DNA of 64,000 nt from Alectoria sarmentosa (Eukaryota > Ascomycota > Lecanoromycetes > Lecanorales > Parmeliaceae), in the NCBI GenBank assembly GCA_009733775.1, contig WOGZ01000029.1, positions 142,886 through 206,885 of the forward strand, read 5' to 3'. How positions within the stretch are numbered: position 1 is the first letter of the stretch; every line of letters begins with the position of its first letter. The translations under genes and the position numbers were made by a program. Below, one piece after another: positions 1 to 11,282 of this stretch. The notes below the pieces were generated by a model. It had not been told where the DNA came from. It did no database searches and saw only the letters and a program-made list of their open reading frames with translations.

Positions 1-2
1 AT

Positions 3-1670
3 GGAGGTCCACATCAGCCATCATTTTCTGCTCGCCAGCACGAGGGGACGAGCGATGGGTATGCAAGCTTCCATCAACCAGTGAGGCAAAGTAGTGCGGG
101 CCGTGTTAGTGGTCCAATAGACACGCAGAGGATGTTCTCTGCGCTCCAGAAGAAGATCGACGAAAACAACCGCGAGGCCGCTCTGGATGACACCGAGTCA
201 GGCACGGATAGCAGCTCTGACCATCAAAAGGCTCGGCCGTCTACGCGACCTCCCAGAAGAACATCAAGCATCCGCGATGGTGCTAAAGCCAAGTCCCGCT
301 CCATTTCTCGCTCTCGTGGAGCAAACATATCAACCTCCGTGATCTTCAGTCCCTCAGCGATGGAATCTTTCAACGATAATTTCTACCAACACGAGAGTCA
401 GAACACTCATCGAAAATACCAACAGCATGATTTTTTGGACTTACAGAAGGGTCTGACACCGCAACAAGTTGCGGAGATGAATGAGCATGGGACTCCACTA
501 ATAAAACGACCCCTCCGCGAAGTGAAGTCAGCGTTTTTCCCTCCATCTATGCGCATCGAAAGAAGCAACCCAAGTCCATACCGACGTGTAATGCACGCAA
601 GCAGTGAGATCGAAGCTGGTTCTCAAAGCTCTGTCAATTTTGGAGATCGTCCACGATCGGAGGGCCCCCCATGTGCTGTTACCACCCGGCTTCGCAATGG
701 TAGCGTCACTGGATCGGATAGTATCTATTCTAGATCCTCGGGCGGCGATACTCCGAAGATAATCAGAGACTCGATGTCGCTTACCTTGTCTGAGAGCAGC
801 GGTGAAGCTGGGACTGCTATCATCATGACGGGTCATCCTGGTAACAATGAGCAGTCAGCTCCTCCAGTGGTTATCCAGCAAGGATACTCATCCGTAGCGT
901 CAAGTGGAAATTGGAGGAACTTTATGGCTACGCAGGTGGCTTCCCTTGAAGACTATGGGACGCGGCAGGAACAAACAGATGAGACGTATCCAGTCAGAGA
1001 CAGTGGCAACAGAAGGGAGAAAGCACAGGTTAATAGCGATGAAGTCACCATTGGTAGACTTCAGTCGCCAGCTGATGTTCTCAACCAGCCTCTCGCCATC
1101 ATTCAAGGCCATTCCAAATCTCAGCAGGCGTCGAAACACAAGGTTTCCCGTTCACTGGGCGACAGACCACCTCTTATGAGTCTTGACCCTTCAAGTAACG
1201 CAGGTAACGTCACAAAGAACGAAAATGTGCCATTGAGCAGAGGTTCGGAGCACTTGCGTAAAACCTCGAATGTGGAGAATGAGAGGCGGCCCCCGAATCG
1301 TGTCCACGAACCACCCGGCGGCCTACCGCAGCAAAAGTCACACTCGTCTCTCAAGATGCAGACAGAACAAAGGAATTCGCCTACCACAGCTAACGTACGA
1401 TACAGCCCAGAAAGGGCAGAGCGCCTTCGCCGATTGAAAAGCAGTAGCGGCACATCTTTGGGAAAGCCGTTATCTCAGAACGAAAATCAAGCATCCCGTC
1501 ACACACCATCCGGCGAAAAGGACCACGATTCGGACGGTCCTAACATGGGTTCAAATGTTCCCCAAGCCCAAGCGGGGAACAACCACAAACTGGTTGACAG
1601 CTTCTTGAAAGGTCGCAGGAGTGTGATGAGAATTAGCGAAGAGAGTGGCACCGACGCTGCTTTTCTATAG
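3..1670 (+). CDS. Disordered Ser/Arg-rich protein, 3' part only
   Basis: The frame is open from the left edge of the window to the TAG at 1668-1670, with no in-frame ATG near the edge, so the gene is cut at its 5' end. About 555 residues are visible. They are rich in Ser, Arg, Asn and Pro, with basic RRTSS and RSISRSR patches like phosphorylation or 14-3-3 target sites. I see no folded domain, membrane segment or signal peptide. A somewhat ordered stretch lies around LDLQKGLTPQQVAEMNEHG. The C-terminus ends GRRSVMRISEESGTDAAFL. The unbroken frame and even codon use over 1.6 kb support real coding. I do not recognise the family; a cytoskeletal or signalling scaffold is possible but unsupported. 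It converges on VMA16. Confidence 0.75.
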   Translation, partial: GGPHQPSFSARQHEGTSDGYASFHQPVRQSSAGRVSGPIDTQRMFSALQKKIDENNREAALDDTESGTDSSSDHQKARPSTRPPRRTSSIRDGAKAKSRSISRSRGANISTSVIFSPSAMESFNDNFYQHESQNTHRKYQQHDFLDLQKGLTPQQVAEMNEHGTPLIKRPLREVKSAFFPPSMRIERSNPSPYRRVMHASSEIEAGSQSSVNFGDRPRSEGPPCAVTTRLRNGSVTGSDSIYSRSSGGDTPKIIRDSMSLTLSESSGEAGTAIIMTGHPGNNEQSAPPVVIQQGYSSVASSGNWRNFMATQVASLEDYGTRQEQTDETYPVRDSGNRREKAQVNSDEVTIGRLQSPADVLNQPLAIIQGHSKSQQASKHKVSRSLGDRPPLMSLDPSSNAGNVTKNENVPLSRGSEHLRKTSNVENERRPPNRVHEPPGGLPQQKSHSSLKMQTEQRNSPTTANVRYSPERAERLRRLKSSSGTSLGKPLSQNENQASRHTPSGEKDHDSDGPNMGSNVPQAQAGNNHKLVDSFLKGRRSVMRISEESGTDAAFL

Positions 1671-2220
1671 ATGTGATGGTCTTGAAGATGGTGTCGTATT
1701 CTCAAGGATAAGTTGCCACCGCGTTTTGGCGATTGCTGTGCTTGCTTGTCGCCTAGCACTTTGGTCGTCCACTCTCCACATCCACATCGACATAGCATGT
1801 TGTAGAACACAGTTTTGGGTTCGTCAGTCTGCTAGGAGACAGAATCTGGAAGGGTGTGAAATGTCAGGAAAGGCGTTGAAGAGCATATCACTATACAGAT
1901 CGTTCAACAGCTAATACCATACCGCGCACAATTCGATCATTGTGCTGTGACCTTAATTTATGTAATGTAGATGTCCTGCTCGTCAAGAGTGACAGCAAGA
2001 GTGCTCAGCGGTTCAAGTGGGTAGAAATCTCCCCTGACTCAATCGGATCTTGCCCGAGGCTGCGTAGCAAGCAGTGCGTGGAGCGATCATGCTTGACCCG
2101 AATCGAAGATAATCTACAAATTTTGACATGAGAGCTTCAAGTACTCCTCGAGTCCACCTCCGCAGAACGCCTTGTCACGCCGACTATGTAGCGCACCTCC
2201 AAAGTTCTGCACTGCATCGA
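1671..2220. other. Intergenic region between convergent genes
   Basis: This holds the 3' flanks of the partial gene (+) and VMA16 (-). Only short chance reading frames are present and I see no further gene. Confidence 0.5.
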
Positions 2221-3041
2221 CTAGGCTGTAAACGCTGGTGCTTTACTAGACAGGAGTAAGCCGATGATAAGCCCGAACAATCCCAGGACAGAACTGAAGA
2301 TCTCTACAACAAGCACTTTGACGAACCTAGAGATCAAATGTTACCAGCGAATTCTCGGTTGTCTTGACAGAGAAGAGATCCACTCACAAGCTTGGATCTG
2401 CAGCATCGGCCAGTGCTGCGCTACTCCCGTTGATCCCCACGGACACACCACATATCAAGTTGCACATGCCCACTGTGAGGCCTGACCAAAAAAGAGCGTA
2501 CCCCGTGTACTGATTGGAGGCTGAGTAGGCAGCTTCTCCTTCAACTATTTCTAGCTTTGCGGAAAAGACGATAGCCATGATGACGCCGTAAATTGCCACG
2601 ACTTCGCAAAAGATGATCGATATCAAATTCTTCGTTCTTATTCGAGGGGCCTTGACGCCGCCGCCGAGGATCGAGGAGCCGGTGATGAAGATCCCCCTGT
2701 TTGAAGCCTTTCAGTATTCGCTATCCCAAGACATGTACTCCTGTGCATACCAAGCCGCCCCAACCACTGATAGCCCAATGCAGAGGCCGATGCCTAGATC
2801 TGCCCATGCATATGGCGATACGCTCTCGAGGAATTGTCCAACCTATTTATCGATACGATTAGATACCGCTCTTGCGTATGATCCGAGGGGTCACCAACAT
2901 TGAAGGCTTCTCCATCTCCGGTGAACAATAGATCTGGCCGCCTGTAAGCGTTGAGCATGAAGATGCCGAGTGGACTTTCTTACAGAGTCCCACAACCCCA
3001 AGCGCTGTAGTACCGCCATATGCCCCATACACGAGACTCAT
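2221..3041 (-). CDS. VMA16: V-type proton ATPase proteolipid subunit c''
   Basis: This is the c'' proteolipid of the V-ATPase Vo rotor, which pumps protons across vacuolar and Golgi membranes. Five exons on the complement join without a stop: 3041-2984, 2933-2899, 2842-2751, 2696-2388 and 2326-2221. They give 600 nt, 199 residues, close to the family's usual 200-213. The N-terminus reads [10 protein letters not shown], then [11 protein letters not shown], then the [20 protein letters not shown] membrane helix. [20 protein letters not shown] carries the membrane Glu used for proton transport, and the C-terminus is [18 protein letters not shown]. Introns are 50-61 bp. Intron 2 uses an unusual GTTGGT donor, forced by phase. 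The start ATG lies about 300 bp from the AT-rich block, yet the gene shows no decay. Confidence 0.95.
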
Positions 3042-3370
3042 GATTTTAAAAGGTTCTCAAAGCCGATACACACAGAGTTGCGGATGAGGAAGTATTGATA
3101 AGAGGAGGAAATCGACGTATTGATTCCTGTCTGTTTGAGCATTTCGGAGGTCAAGTTATTCCGGCCGATCGGATGTTTCATAGACTTGAGAGTAAGTACT
3201 AAAGTGTGTGTGTGTGTGTGATTCCTACATCGGAGGGGCGTCCCCATAGCCTTATAGGCTATGATGGATCTGTTTAACCCCACTCGGCCTCTGTGGGTCA
3301 TGTTCGATATTAAGTACATTGTGTTTACGAGATCAACCCGTCCCATCTAAAAAAAAAGAAAAATAACCTT
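3042..3370. promoter_or_regulatory. VMA16 upstream region and left edge of AT-rich block
   Basis: Normal-GC sequence upstream of VMA16 with a (GT)n run at about 3205-3221. Just left of the run is a 14-bp word, gtaagtactaaagt (3192-3205), which recurs at 11143-11156 on the other side of the AT-rich block. The region ends in an A-rich stretch at about 3349-3366. Confidence 0.5.
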
Positions 3371-3371
3371 C

Positions 3372-3420
3372 AAAATGCTCCCTAAATGCTCCCAAAATGC
3401 TCCCAAAATGCTTTCAAAAT
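3372..3420. repeat. Short tandem repeat, about 11-bp unit
   Basis: Three to four imperfect copies of an aaaatgctccc-like unit sit exactly at the left edge of the AT-rich block. On the minus strand this is where the 3' end of the LINE relic would lie, so it may be a LINE tail repeat. That is inference. Confidence 0.5.
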
Positions 3421-6400
3421 TTAAATAAATAATCCTTAAGGTTGCAATTGCAATTGTCGCCTTGATATCAAAAAGTCACTTTCAATCAATTATCTCAAGA
3501 TGTTGAACCTTGCGTTTAACATTTTAAGATGATAATGAAATACCGCTCTCTATACGATGATGATACTTTCTTTATTATTATGTGAGTGAATTCTCCTTTA
3601 TCGAATTTGTGTTCGAATTTCCTTTTAACAATTCGAAAAAACGATCACGATTATTTAAATTAAAGAGATTTTAATTCGTTGAGAGATCGTTTCATCACTC
3701 TCTTCGCTCAAAATAAATAATAATGAAATTAATCATTAATATATCATAAATTTTAACGTCAACGAATTGAATAAATTTATTATCGAACAATGATTCTTTA
3801 TTAATTCATTTCAAAACTTATAAAAATCCACATCTCTCGCGAGACTTTTATTCATTATTCATTAATACGAATTCAAAATTCGTTATAATCTCTTCGCACT
3901 ATGAGATATCTTTTTTATATTAAATGAATAAAATCGAATATATTATTTTTCGTATTTTTATCATTATCATTTAAACGATGAAAACGTAAATATTGATCAT
4001 ATACTTTTTAGAAATTCAATCGATATAATCGATATGATTTGTTATTAAATTAAAATGAATTTTGTTATCGAGTTGTTCATCGAACATTACGATGTGTTAT
4101 TCTTCAAAATTCGCGTTTCATAAAAATGCGATAACAAAAAATTGTATTTGATTCGAGTCTTCGATATGAAATCGTTTTATATAATTCGAGATAAATATGA
4201 AATAATTTCTATTATACGTTCGAAATAACACGTTTCATAATTTTCTTATAATATCGCATTCGTTTTCTCATATCTGATAATATCTAATATAATAATTAAC
4301 CACTTTCGAATATATTTTTATTTATATTCGACGTCGAATATGATTTAAATACCTGCGACTTATTTTTAAAAAATTGAAAATCGTTGATTCTTTTAATGTT
4401 AATGTCGCGTATTCTCTAATTGCTTATATTATATCTAAAAAATAAATAATGTTTTAATGTTCGAAAAATATTTGAGAATCGTGAAATTTTTATATTTCAT
4501 CTTTATCTTCCCGCCTCACGAAGTGTGATTAAAAACAAAAATTGAAACTCTATGAAATTGATATACGAAATTGAAAGATTAAAATGTTTAAACGCTTTCG
4601 ACCACGAATAAATGATTGAAAAAAACCTATAATTAAATTATATTAAAAATGAGAAAATAAAAGTCACGTCAAATTATAATTATTAATAAAAAAATCAAAA
4701 TGTATTGAAAAAAGACGAGATTGATCTTTATGTTTATTTGAAATAAGACATATAATGTTTATTAATCCCGCAAACTCGATAATCTATTATCTTTAATACG
4801 AATAAATTTCTATTATACGATTTATAAATTAATAAAATTATTAAAACTCAACGTTCTTGAAAACGTTTAACGTTTATATTTTTATTATATATTTTATCGT
4901 TTATATTGCCCGATCCGATTTTATAAATATCTTTTTAATGTTAATAATGCGATCACCTTATGTGACTCATCTCTCTTTCTCAAATAAAGAGCATCATTTA
5001 ATAATATATTTTCGAATTTAATGACCTTTCTCGCAGAAATAATTAAACGTGTTAATTATATTATATATATGCAAAAAGTCTTTTAATGTTATCTTAATTC
5101 ATAATTATATTATCATTAAGCTCACAACTTTTTACATTTTTATATAAAAATTCATGATCAAATAATGTGATTTTGAAACGTGTTTGCGGAATTCGCGTTT
5201 AAAGCTTTTCACGCATGCCTATTAATCAATCTCTCAATTTTCATTAATCAATTTTTTAATGCGTTATTTGATCGCTGAAAACAAACATCATTAATTATTT
5301 TAAACGTTTTGTTATTGCGACGTCTTTTTGATTAATTAATCGATCATCTCATTATTTAAGACATTTTTATATATAATTATTCAATATAAAATAACGAGTA
5401 TCTTATCTTCTTTAAATTTCATAAGTTTGATAACGATTTTTTAAAAAATATATTGCCTCGATTGCCCTTAAAAATCGACGATAAATTTTATAATCGCTTA
5501 ATTGTTTATTTAAATAATAAATATTAATGAATTAATATTAATTGCGATCTGATAAATCATATCGATTCTTTTTAATTCTTCAAAATATATTATAAAATAA
5601 TCATTATCGTTTAAATATCGTTTTTATGCTGCGTCGATTTAAGAGATATATATTAAAACACCGATTTCCTCGTCTATTTCATTTTCGTTTATATATACGT
5701 ATAAAATACGATAATTAATTATGATTTTCATAAAGTGTTCCGCAATGAATTTTTTTTTGCTTTTATAAATCTTTATCTTCAAGAGTTTTTATCATGATAA
5801 CATTATATATAAAACTCTCTGCTTTATTTTATTTTAAGATTATTATCGATTTGTTAAATCTTCGATCATTTTTAAAAGACTTCTGAGTCGTACACGTTTT
5901 GCGATCGATTTTTGTTTTTCGATGATGTCTTTAATCGATCATATTGCTTTATAATCTAAATTCGTTTATAATTTAAATATTATCTCTACGATGATTTTCT
6001 TTAAAATTGTTCGAATTAAAAACATATAACATTTCATATTCAAAGCGACCTTTAAGACATTTTTGAATTCTTTTAATATAATGTATATCGTCTTCTTTTA
6101 AATAATTTTAAACGTTTATAAAATCTTCTTTTTTTTAAGTTTATAATCTTTAATAAATAATGTATATCAAATAATGCACTCGAAAAGTAATGTAAAAAAA
6201 ATCATATCTTAATATAATTTTCATAATTTTTTATAAAGAATTTTCTAAATTAAGCTTACGCAGTATATCAAATCGTTGAATTTTATAACGACTTTTGTCT
6301 TTAATAATTATATATGATTTATTCATTTTAATTTAAAGTCAAATTTTATTCTCAATAATTTTGCGAATTTCTTTAATATAATTTTATAAATATCTAAATC

Positions 6401-9400
6401 GAATATCGTTTACAAATTATTCTCTTTTAACGTTTTCATTATTCATTTATTAAATTAAAAATATATCAATTTATATTTATTTATTTCGAATTTCGAGGCA
6501 TAAGTCATCGCTCAACGTTGAACTTCGATGTATATTATTTATAAAATCTCGCAATTCGTTTATGCTATAAACCCTCTCATTAAAATATTAATATCATCGA
6601 TATATGTTAAAATTAAATGATTTTTCTCTTTGTATAATTCTGCTATATCGACGTTATAAAAAAAATATAAAATAAAAAAGATTGAAAATCTTTAAGGGAT
6701 TTCAATTTTTATTTTGTATTTGAGAAATTCGTCTTCGAGCATAATGATAATAATCGATCGATTTTTTAAGAAACTTTAAATTCAACGTGTGATTTTTTCA
6801 TTTATGTCCCTCTTTTTTAAATTATATAACAATTTAAAATAAAAAACGTTATTAAAAACATTTTTGACGTTTAATATTAATAATGAAACGATTTAATTAT
6901 CTTTCGATTTTCACGCTTTATAAATTTCTTTTAATATTATATAAATAACGTTTTCGATCAAAAAAAGCTTACGCCCGTTTATATATTTCTTAAAAAAAAA
7001 TTGATACTCCTTTATCAAATAATTGAATCTTATAATTATAATCTTTTCAAATTCTTTTCTCAATGTGTTAAAAAGAATAATCGATCGATACGACTTTAAT
7101 TAAATATAATTCTTTTCGTCGAAACCTTCAAACTTTCTAAACATTATTATTTTAAAATAACGAAAATGTTCAAAACAATAATCATGCTCGATATACGCGT
7201 TATAAATACTTTTTAATTAAACCTCTATGCGACTCAAAATTATTTATAAAATTCAAAAGATCAAACCGTCGTTCCCTACAATTTTGTTTAAATAATTTAT
7301 TATTATAATTTTTCGAACTTCATGTTTAATAATAATCGAAAACTTCTTCGAAAATAAATATTTATATCTTTTTATGTCATTCAAATTCGCTTGACGTGTT
7401 TATAAAAAAAAACTATTTTTAAACAACGTTTGTTTTTCGACGATTTCAATAATCATATTATTTGATCTCGCGAATTCAAAAATGAATAATAATGATCTAA
7501 TTCATTCACTTTTAATTTATTTGTTTAAATTTCAAAGTTTTCGATCGTTATCGTATTCGTTTATATATTATCTTTATCGTTTCGTTCGCTTATTTTTTAA
7601 AAGTCTCTTTTTAATGTTTCGAGCTTAATTAAACGTCGTTCTATTTTTACGAGAGCGAGTTTATTATCATTTTTTATTCAATTTCCGAATCTTCTTAATG
7701 ATTTTCTTTGATTTTAAATTTATTCTCAATCTCGATTTAAAGCATATTTTATTAATGAAAATAACATTAATAATAACATTATGAAAAATTATGATTAATT
7801 AATTTATTTAATGATTTAAATCTTTTTTTATTAAAATTGAAATTAAATTTGTAAACAACTTCAATTTCAATTCTTTCAAAAAATCTATTATTTTAAACTT
7901 TTTTCAATTGCGAACTTCTTTTTAAAATTAAAAGATTAAATTTCGTTTCAACATTATAAAAAAAGTCTTATAATCGAAATCGAAGTTTTTTTTTCAAATA
8001 ATGTCACACTTTATTATTATATCGACGATGTTTATTATTACGAATATAAAATTTATAATAATCGCTTCACTGTGCTTTTTGAATTTAAACGTTTATATTT
8101 CTTTTAATATCAATAATTAAAATTTTACGATGTTTATAATATTAATCATAATGTTTACTTTCGCGTATTGATGTTTTTTTAACTTTATTTATAATAAATA
8201 ATATAAATTGAAATCATTTATGATAAAGTGTTTATCAATCGCGTCTCTCGCGATCGCAATTCGAAAAATATCGAAAAATGAGATTTTCGAATATAACTTT
8301 ATTACGCCGATTCTATTTCTTCGAAAATGTGTCTCAAATCTTTAAAAAAAGAAAATATTATAAATATTATAAATGTGTAAGATCTTTTATTTCTCCTTTT
8401 AAGATTTGATTATAACGATTATTATATTCTCGTTATATACTTTAAAATATTAACGATTCATAAATATTTTGATGTTAACATATATGTAAACTCTAATTAA
8501 CGTGTTTTTTACGCTTAAATAACATAAATAATAATTTATTAAAATTAAATAATGAATTTGATTTTTTTTAAAATGTTTTTAGGGCTTTTATATAGCTAAA
8601 ATGTCATATTCGAAAATCGTGGATTTCTGAAACAAAAATTTCATAACGTTCATCGACTTACAAACGTTATATTAAAGAATTGTGAATCGTGATTTTTAAG
8701 ATTATGATGTTTATTGAAACGAATATATATTTATAACGAGATATCGCTTTAACTTTTCGTGACTTTTATGACACTTTTAATTTAACGATTTTTCAAAAAA
8801 ATGTTCACCTTTATGATTATTTCCGTCATTTTTAAAAACGAGATTTCATTTATAAAAGATTCGTATATTGAATTCGTGTTGACGAGAGAGATAACGTAGC
8901 TCTCTCTGATTTTCTTTTAAATTAATAACTTTATCTTCAACGATTTCTCATAAAAGATTAAATCTATAAGCTTTTCGATATTCTTTTTAAATCTTATTTT
9001 TAAAATTAATAAATGATTTTCTTTATTCGTATTCTCGATTTTCATTTTTATTATATTTATCTTTATAAAAAACAATTTTTCGAAATTAAATGTTTTCAAA
9101 AACGTTATTTCAAAAATGTTAATTAATATCGATATTTTTATTAAAGTATTTAAAGATGTTCAATCTAACATTCAATCGCTCGCTTTATGTCTTTTAATAT
9201 GATTTTTATTTGATAACGTTAAGAAGCTTTTTATCATCGTTTTACGTTTTTTTAATTAAATCATTTAACTTTATTTTTGAGAGTTTTATAAAAACGTTAT
9301 CTTAAAATTAAAAACAATAACTTCGAGATTCGTATTAATATTTGTGTTTTGATTTTGATTCTCTGAAATGTTAAAATCAAATATGCTTAATATGATTTTC

Positions 9401-11030
9401 ATCAATTAACTCGATAAAATAATATTGATATTAATTATAATTTTTATCGAATGATTAAATGAAATAAAAATGACGTTGTTATCGTTAATTAATGACGCAT
9501 TTTTAATTTTTATTACGAGTTTTTTTTCATTAAAAACTTTTCTTTTTCGAAATTGTGTAAGTTTTCGTGTCTTCGTAAACTTCATTATATTGATATTTAT
9601 GATTTAAAAAATGATTTGATGATTTTCTCTCATCGATTGAGTATTTTCAACGAAAAAATGATTTTTGTTTTTAAAATATACGATTTGAGATTCTCGACGT
9701 CTCTTCACAATTCTTTAAATAATTATTTTAATACATTCACATTTAAAATTATGAGCTTTATATAAATTTTAACAATTAACACATTTAGATTAAAAATCTG
9801 ACTTTTGATATTTCTCGCATTTTTTAAAATCATGTTTTTAAACGCAATATACACAAATTGAGATCTTGAAGTCGCATATAAAAATAATGTAATTTAATTT
9901 TTGACATTTGAAACATTTGATAATTCGATTCTCGCGGATATATTTCTCGTAATCGTGATGTTCGTTTTTTTTCGACGAAGATTAATTTAAATCGACGCTT
10001 TAAATAACATTAATATAATAAACTTTTAAAAATTTTATCATTATTATTGAGAAGAATATTAATGAATTTTTGACTTTATTTTTATTCAATCATTCGATAT
10101 ATTAAATGTTGATTTTTTAAATGCGATGCGTGTTCGTTTAAATAATCGTTTTGATAAAAAATTCGATATCTCTCGAAAATTGATAAATTTTAATCGAAAC
10201 ATTATAAATCATTATTTTAAAAGTGAGAATTAAAACAAACGCGTCTTTATCAAAACACGTTATTTAGTCTTTAATATCCTTAACATTTTTTAAAATTTCG
10301 ACGTCTTTTCGAATTTTTATAAAAAATCGAATATTTTTTGATTTAAATTGAATGATAATCTCGATTTCGATTGTTTTTAACGTTGAATATGCTTTAAGGC
10401 GAGTTTTAATATAAACTTATAAATTTTTAAGAAATTATTTGCGATAACGTTTTTTAATATCATTATTTTTAAATTTAATAATGATTTGACGCTTTGTTTT
10501 AATTTCGCTTTTTAAAATCGATATTAATTAAAAAAAACAAAAGGTTATAATGTTTTATAAAAATGATAATGATGCGATTAAAAGTTTTTTCGCTCACATT
10601 TTCAAAAGATCGAAACGTGTATTTATAATAATAATAATAATTATCGAATGCTTCATAATTGTAACATCGCTTTTAATGCGCTTAATAAATTATTTTAGAC
10701 GTTGCATTATTATCAAAAACTCTTTATTATTCAATTAATCGATTATTTTAATTATCATCATAAACATTATATAAAATATAATTTCGACGATAATTCGAGA
10801 TACGCCCTTTTTAAAGGAAGCATTAAAATCATTTTAAAAATATTTTAAAATGATTTCAAACGTGTTCTGAATAAGAAGAAGCTGTTTATTAATAAAAAGA
10901 GACTCGTAATTATTTGACATTCGAAATCATTTTGATTTACCACTTTTTTTCATGATATATCACGATTATAAAGGCGAGATAAGGTATCAGACGATAATGA
11001 ATGAAATCAATTTAATTGAGACTATTAATG
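3380..11030. repeat. AT-rich, RIP-degraded block
   Basis: About 7.6 kb with very low GC, no credible gene and stop codons in every frame. It has sharp borders to normal-GC sequence on both sides. GG and CC are rare, TA is abundant, and many of the remaining C and G bases sit in CpG (tcga, acg, cgt). This is the composition expected of a transposon mutated by RIP, in which cytosines outside CpG were changed most. Part of it is an identifiable LINE on the minus strand (separate entry). The stretch from about 3.4 to 5.2 kb and above about 10 kb has no motif I could assign. Confidence 0.9.
5200..9950 (-). mobile_element. Degenerate Tad/I-like LINE retrotransposon (RIP relic)
   Basis: Translating the minus strand through the decay recovers LINE landmarks in the right order. 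Gag zinc knuckles lie at about 9690-9930: CFKCQKLNYIIFIC fits C-x2-C-x4-H-x4-C with His changed to Tyr, followed by CVYCV*KHDFKKC and KCVNC. The endonuclease N-terminus lies at about 8580-8682: IL*YNVCKS, then FEYDILAI*KP, matching the family's ILQYNV and YDILAIQEP. The reverse transcriptase lies at about 6465-6700: FSIFFILYFFYNVDIAELY, then the catalytic LTYIDDINIL (YIDD at 6593-6604), then TNCEIL and FEINKYKLIYF. An RNase H-like NNEMID*LIKK lies at about 5320-5360. The stops are CAA to TAA changes and His to Tyr is CAY to TAY, both C-to-T at CpA. Spacing (EN to YIDD about 2.1 kb, YIDD to RNase H about 1.2 kb) fits an intact LINE ORF2. Element ends are not resolved. Confidence 0.88.
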
Positions 11031-11282
11031 GTGACTATAGATGGTTGTTGAAATCATTGATGATAGCGCACAAGTGTGTGTGTGTGTTCTTGATCCATGT
11101 GAGTGTGACCCTGATAGCGCACAAGTAGAGTGATCGAAAGATGTAAGTACTAAAGTAGAGCCTCAGTAGATAGTAACGCAGGGCTAAAAAGCCTGTCCCC
11201 TTCTCTACGAATACCAACAAACACCAGCTTCTCTACAATGTGATAGATTGAGCTTACAGCTCTCCTCCTCTCCTCCCTGATC
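11031..11282. promoter_or_regulatory. EMC1 upstream region and right edge of AT-rich block
   Basis: GC returns to normal here. A 14-bp word, gatagcgcacaagt, occurs twice (11062-11075 and 11113-11126), the first copy running into a (GT)n tract. The word gtaagtactaaagt at 11143-11156 repeats the one at 3192-3205 in the same orientation. Confidence 0.5.

Noticed and set aside
3380..11030. AT-rich block as a nuclear copy of mitochondrial DNA
   Set aside because: No mitochondrial gene or rRNA motif is seen, and the recovered motifs are those of a LINE.
3380..11030. AT-rich block as a centromere core
   Set aside because: It is short, has sharp edges next to housekeeping genes and contains one identifiable transposon. 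A larger chromosomal context would be needed.
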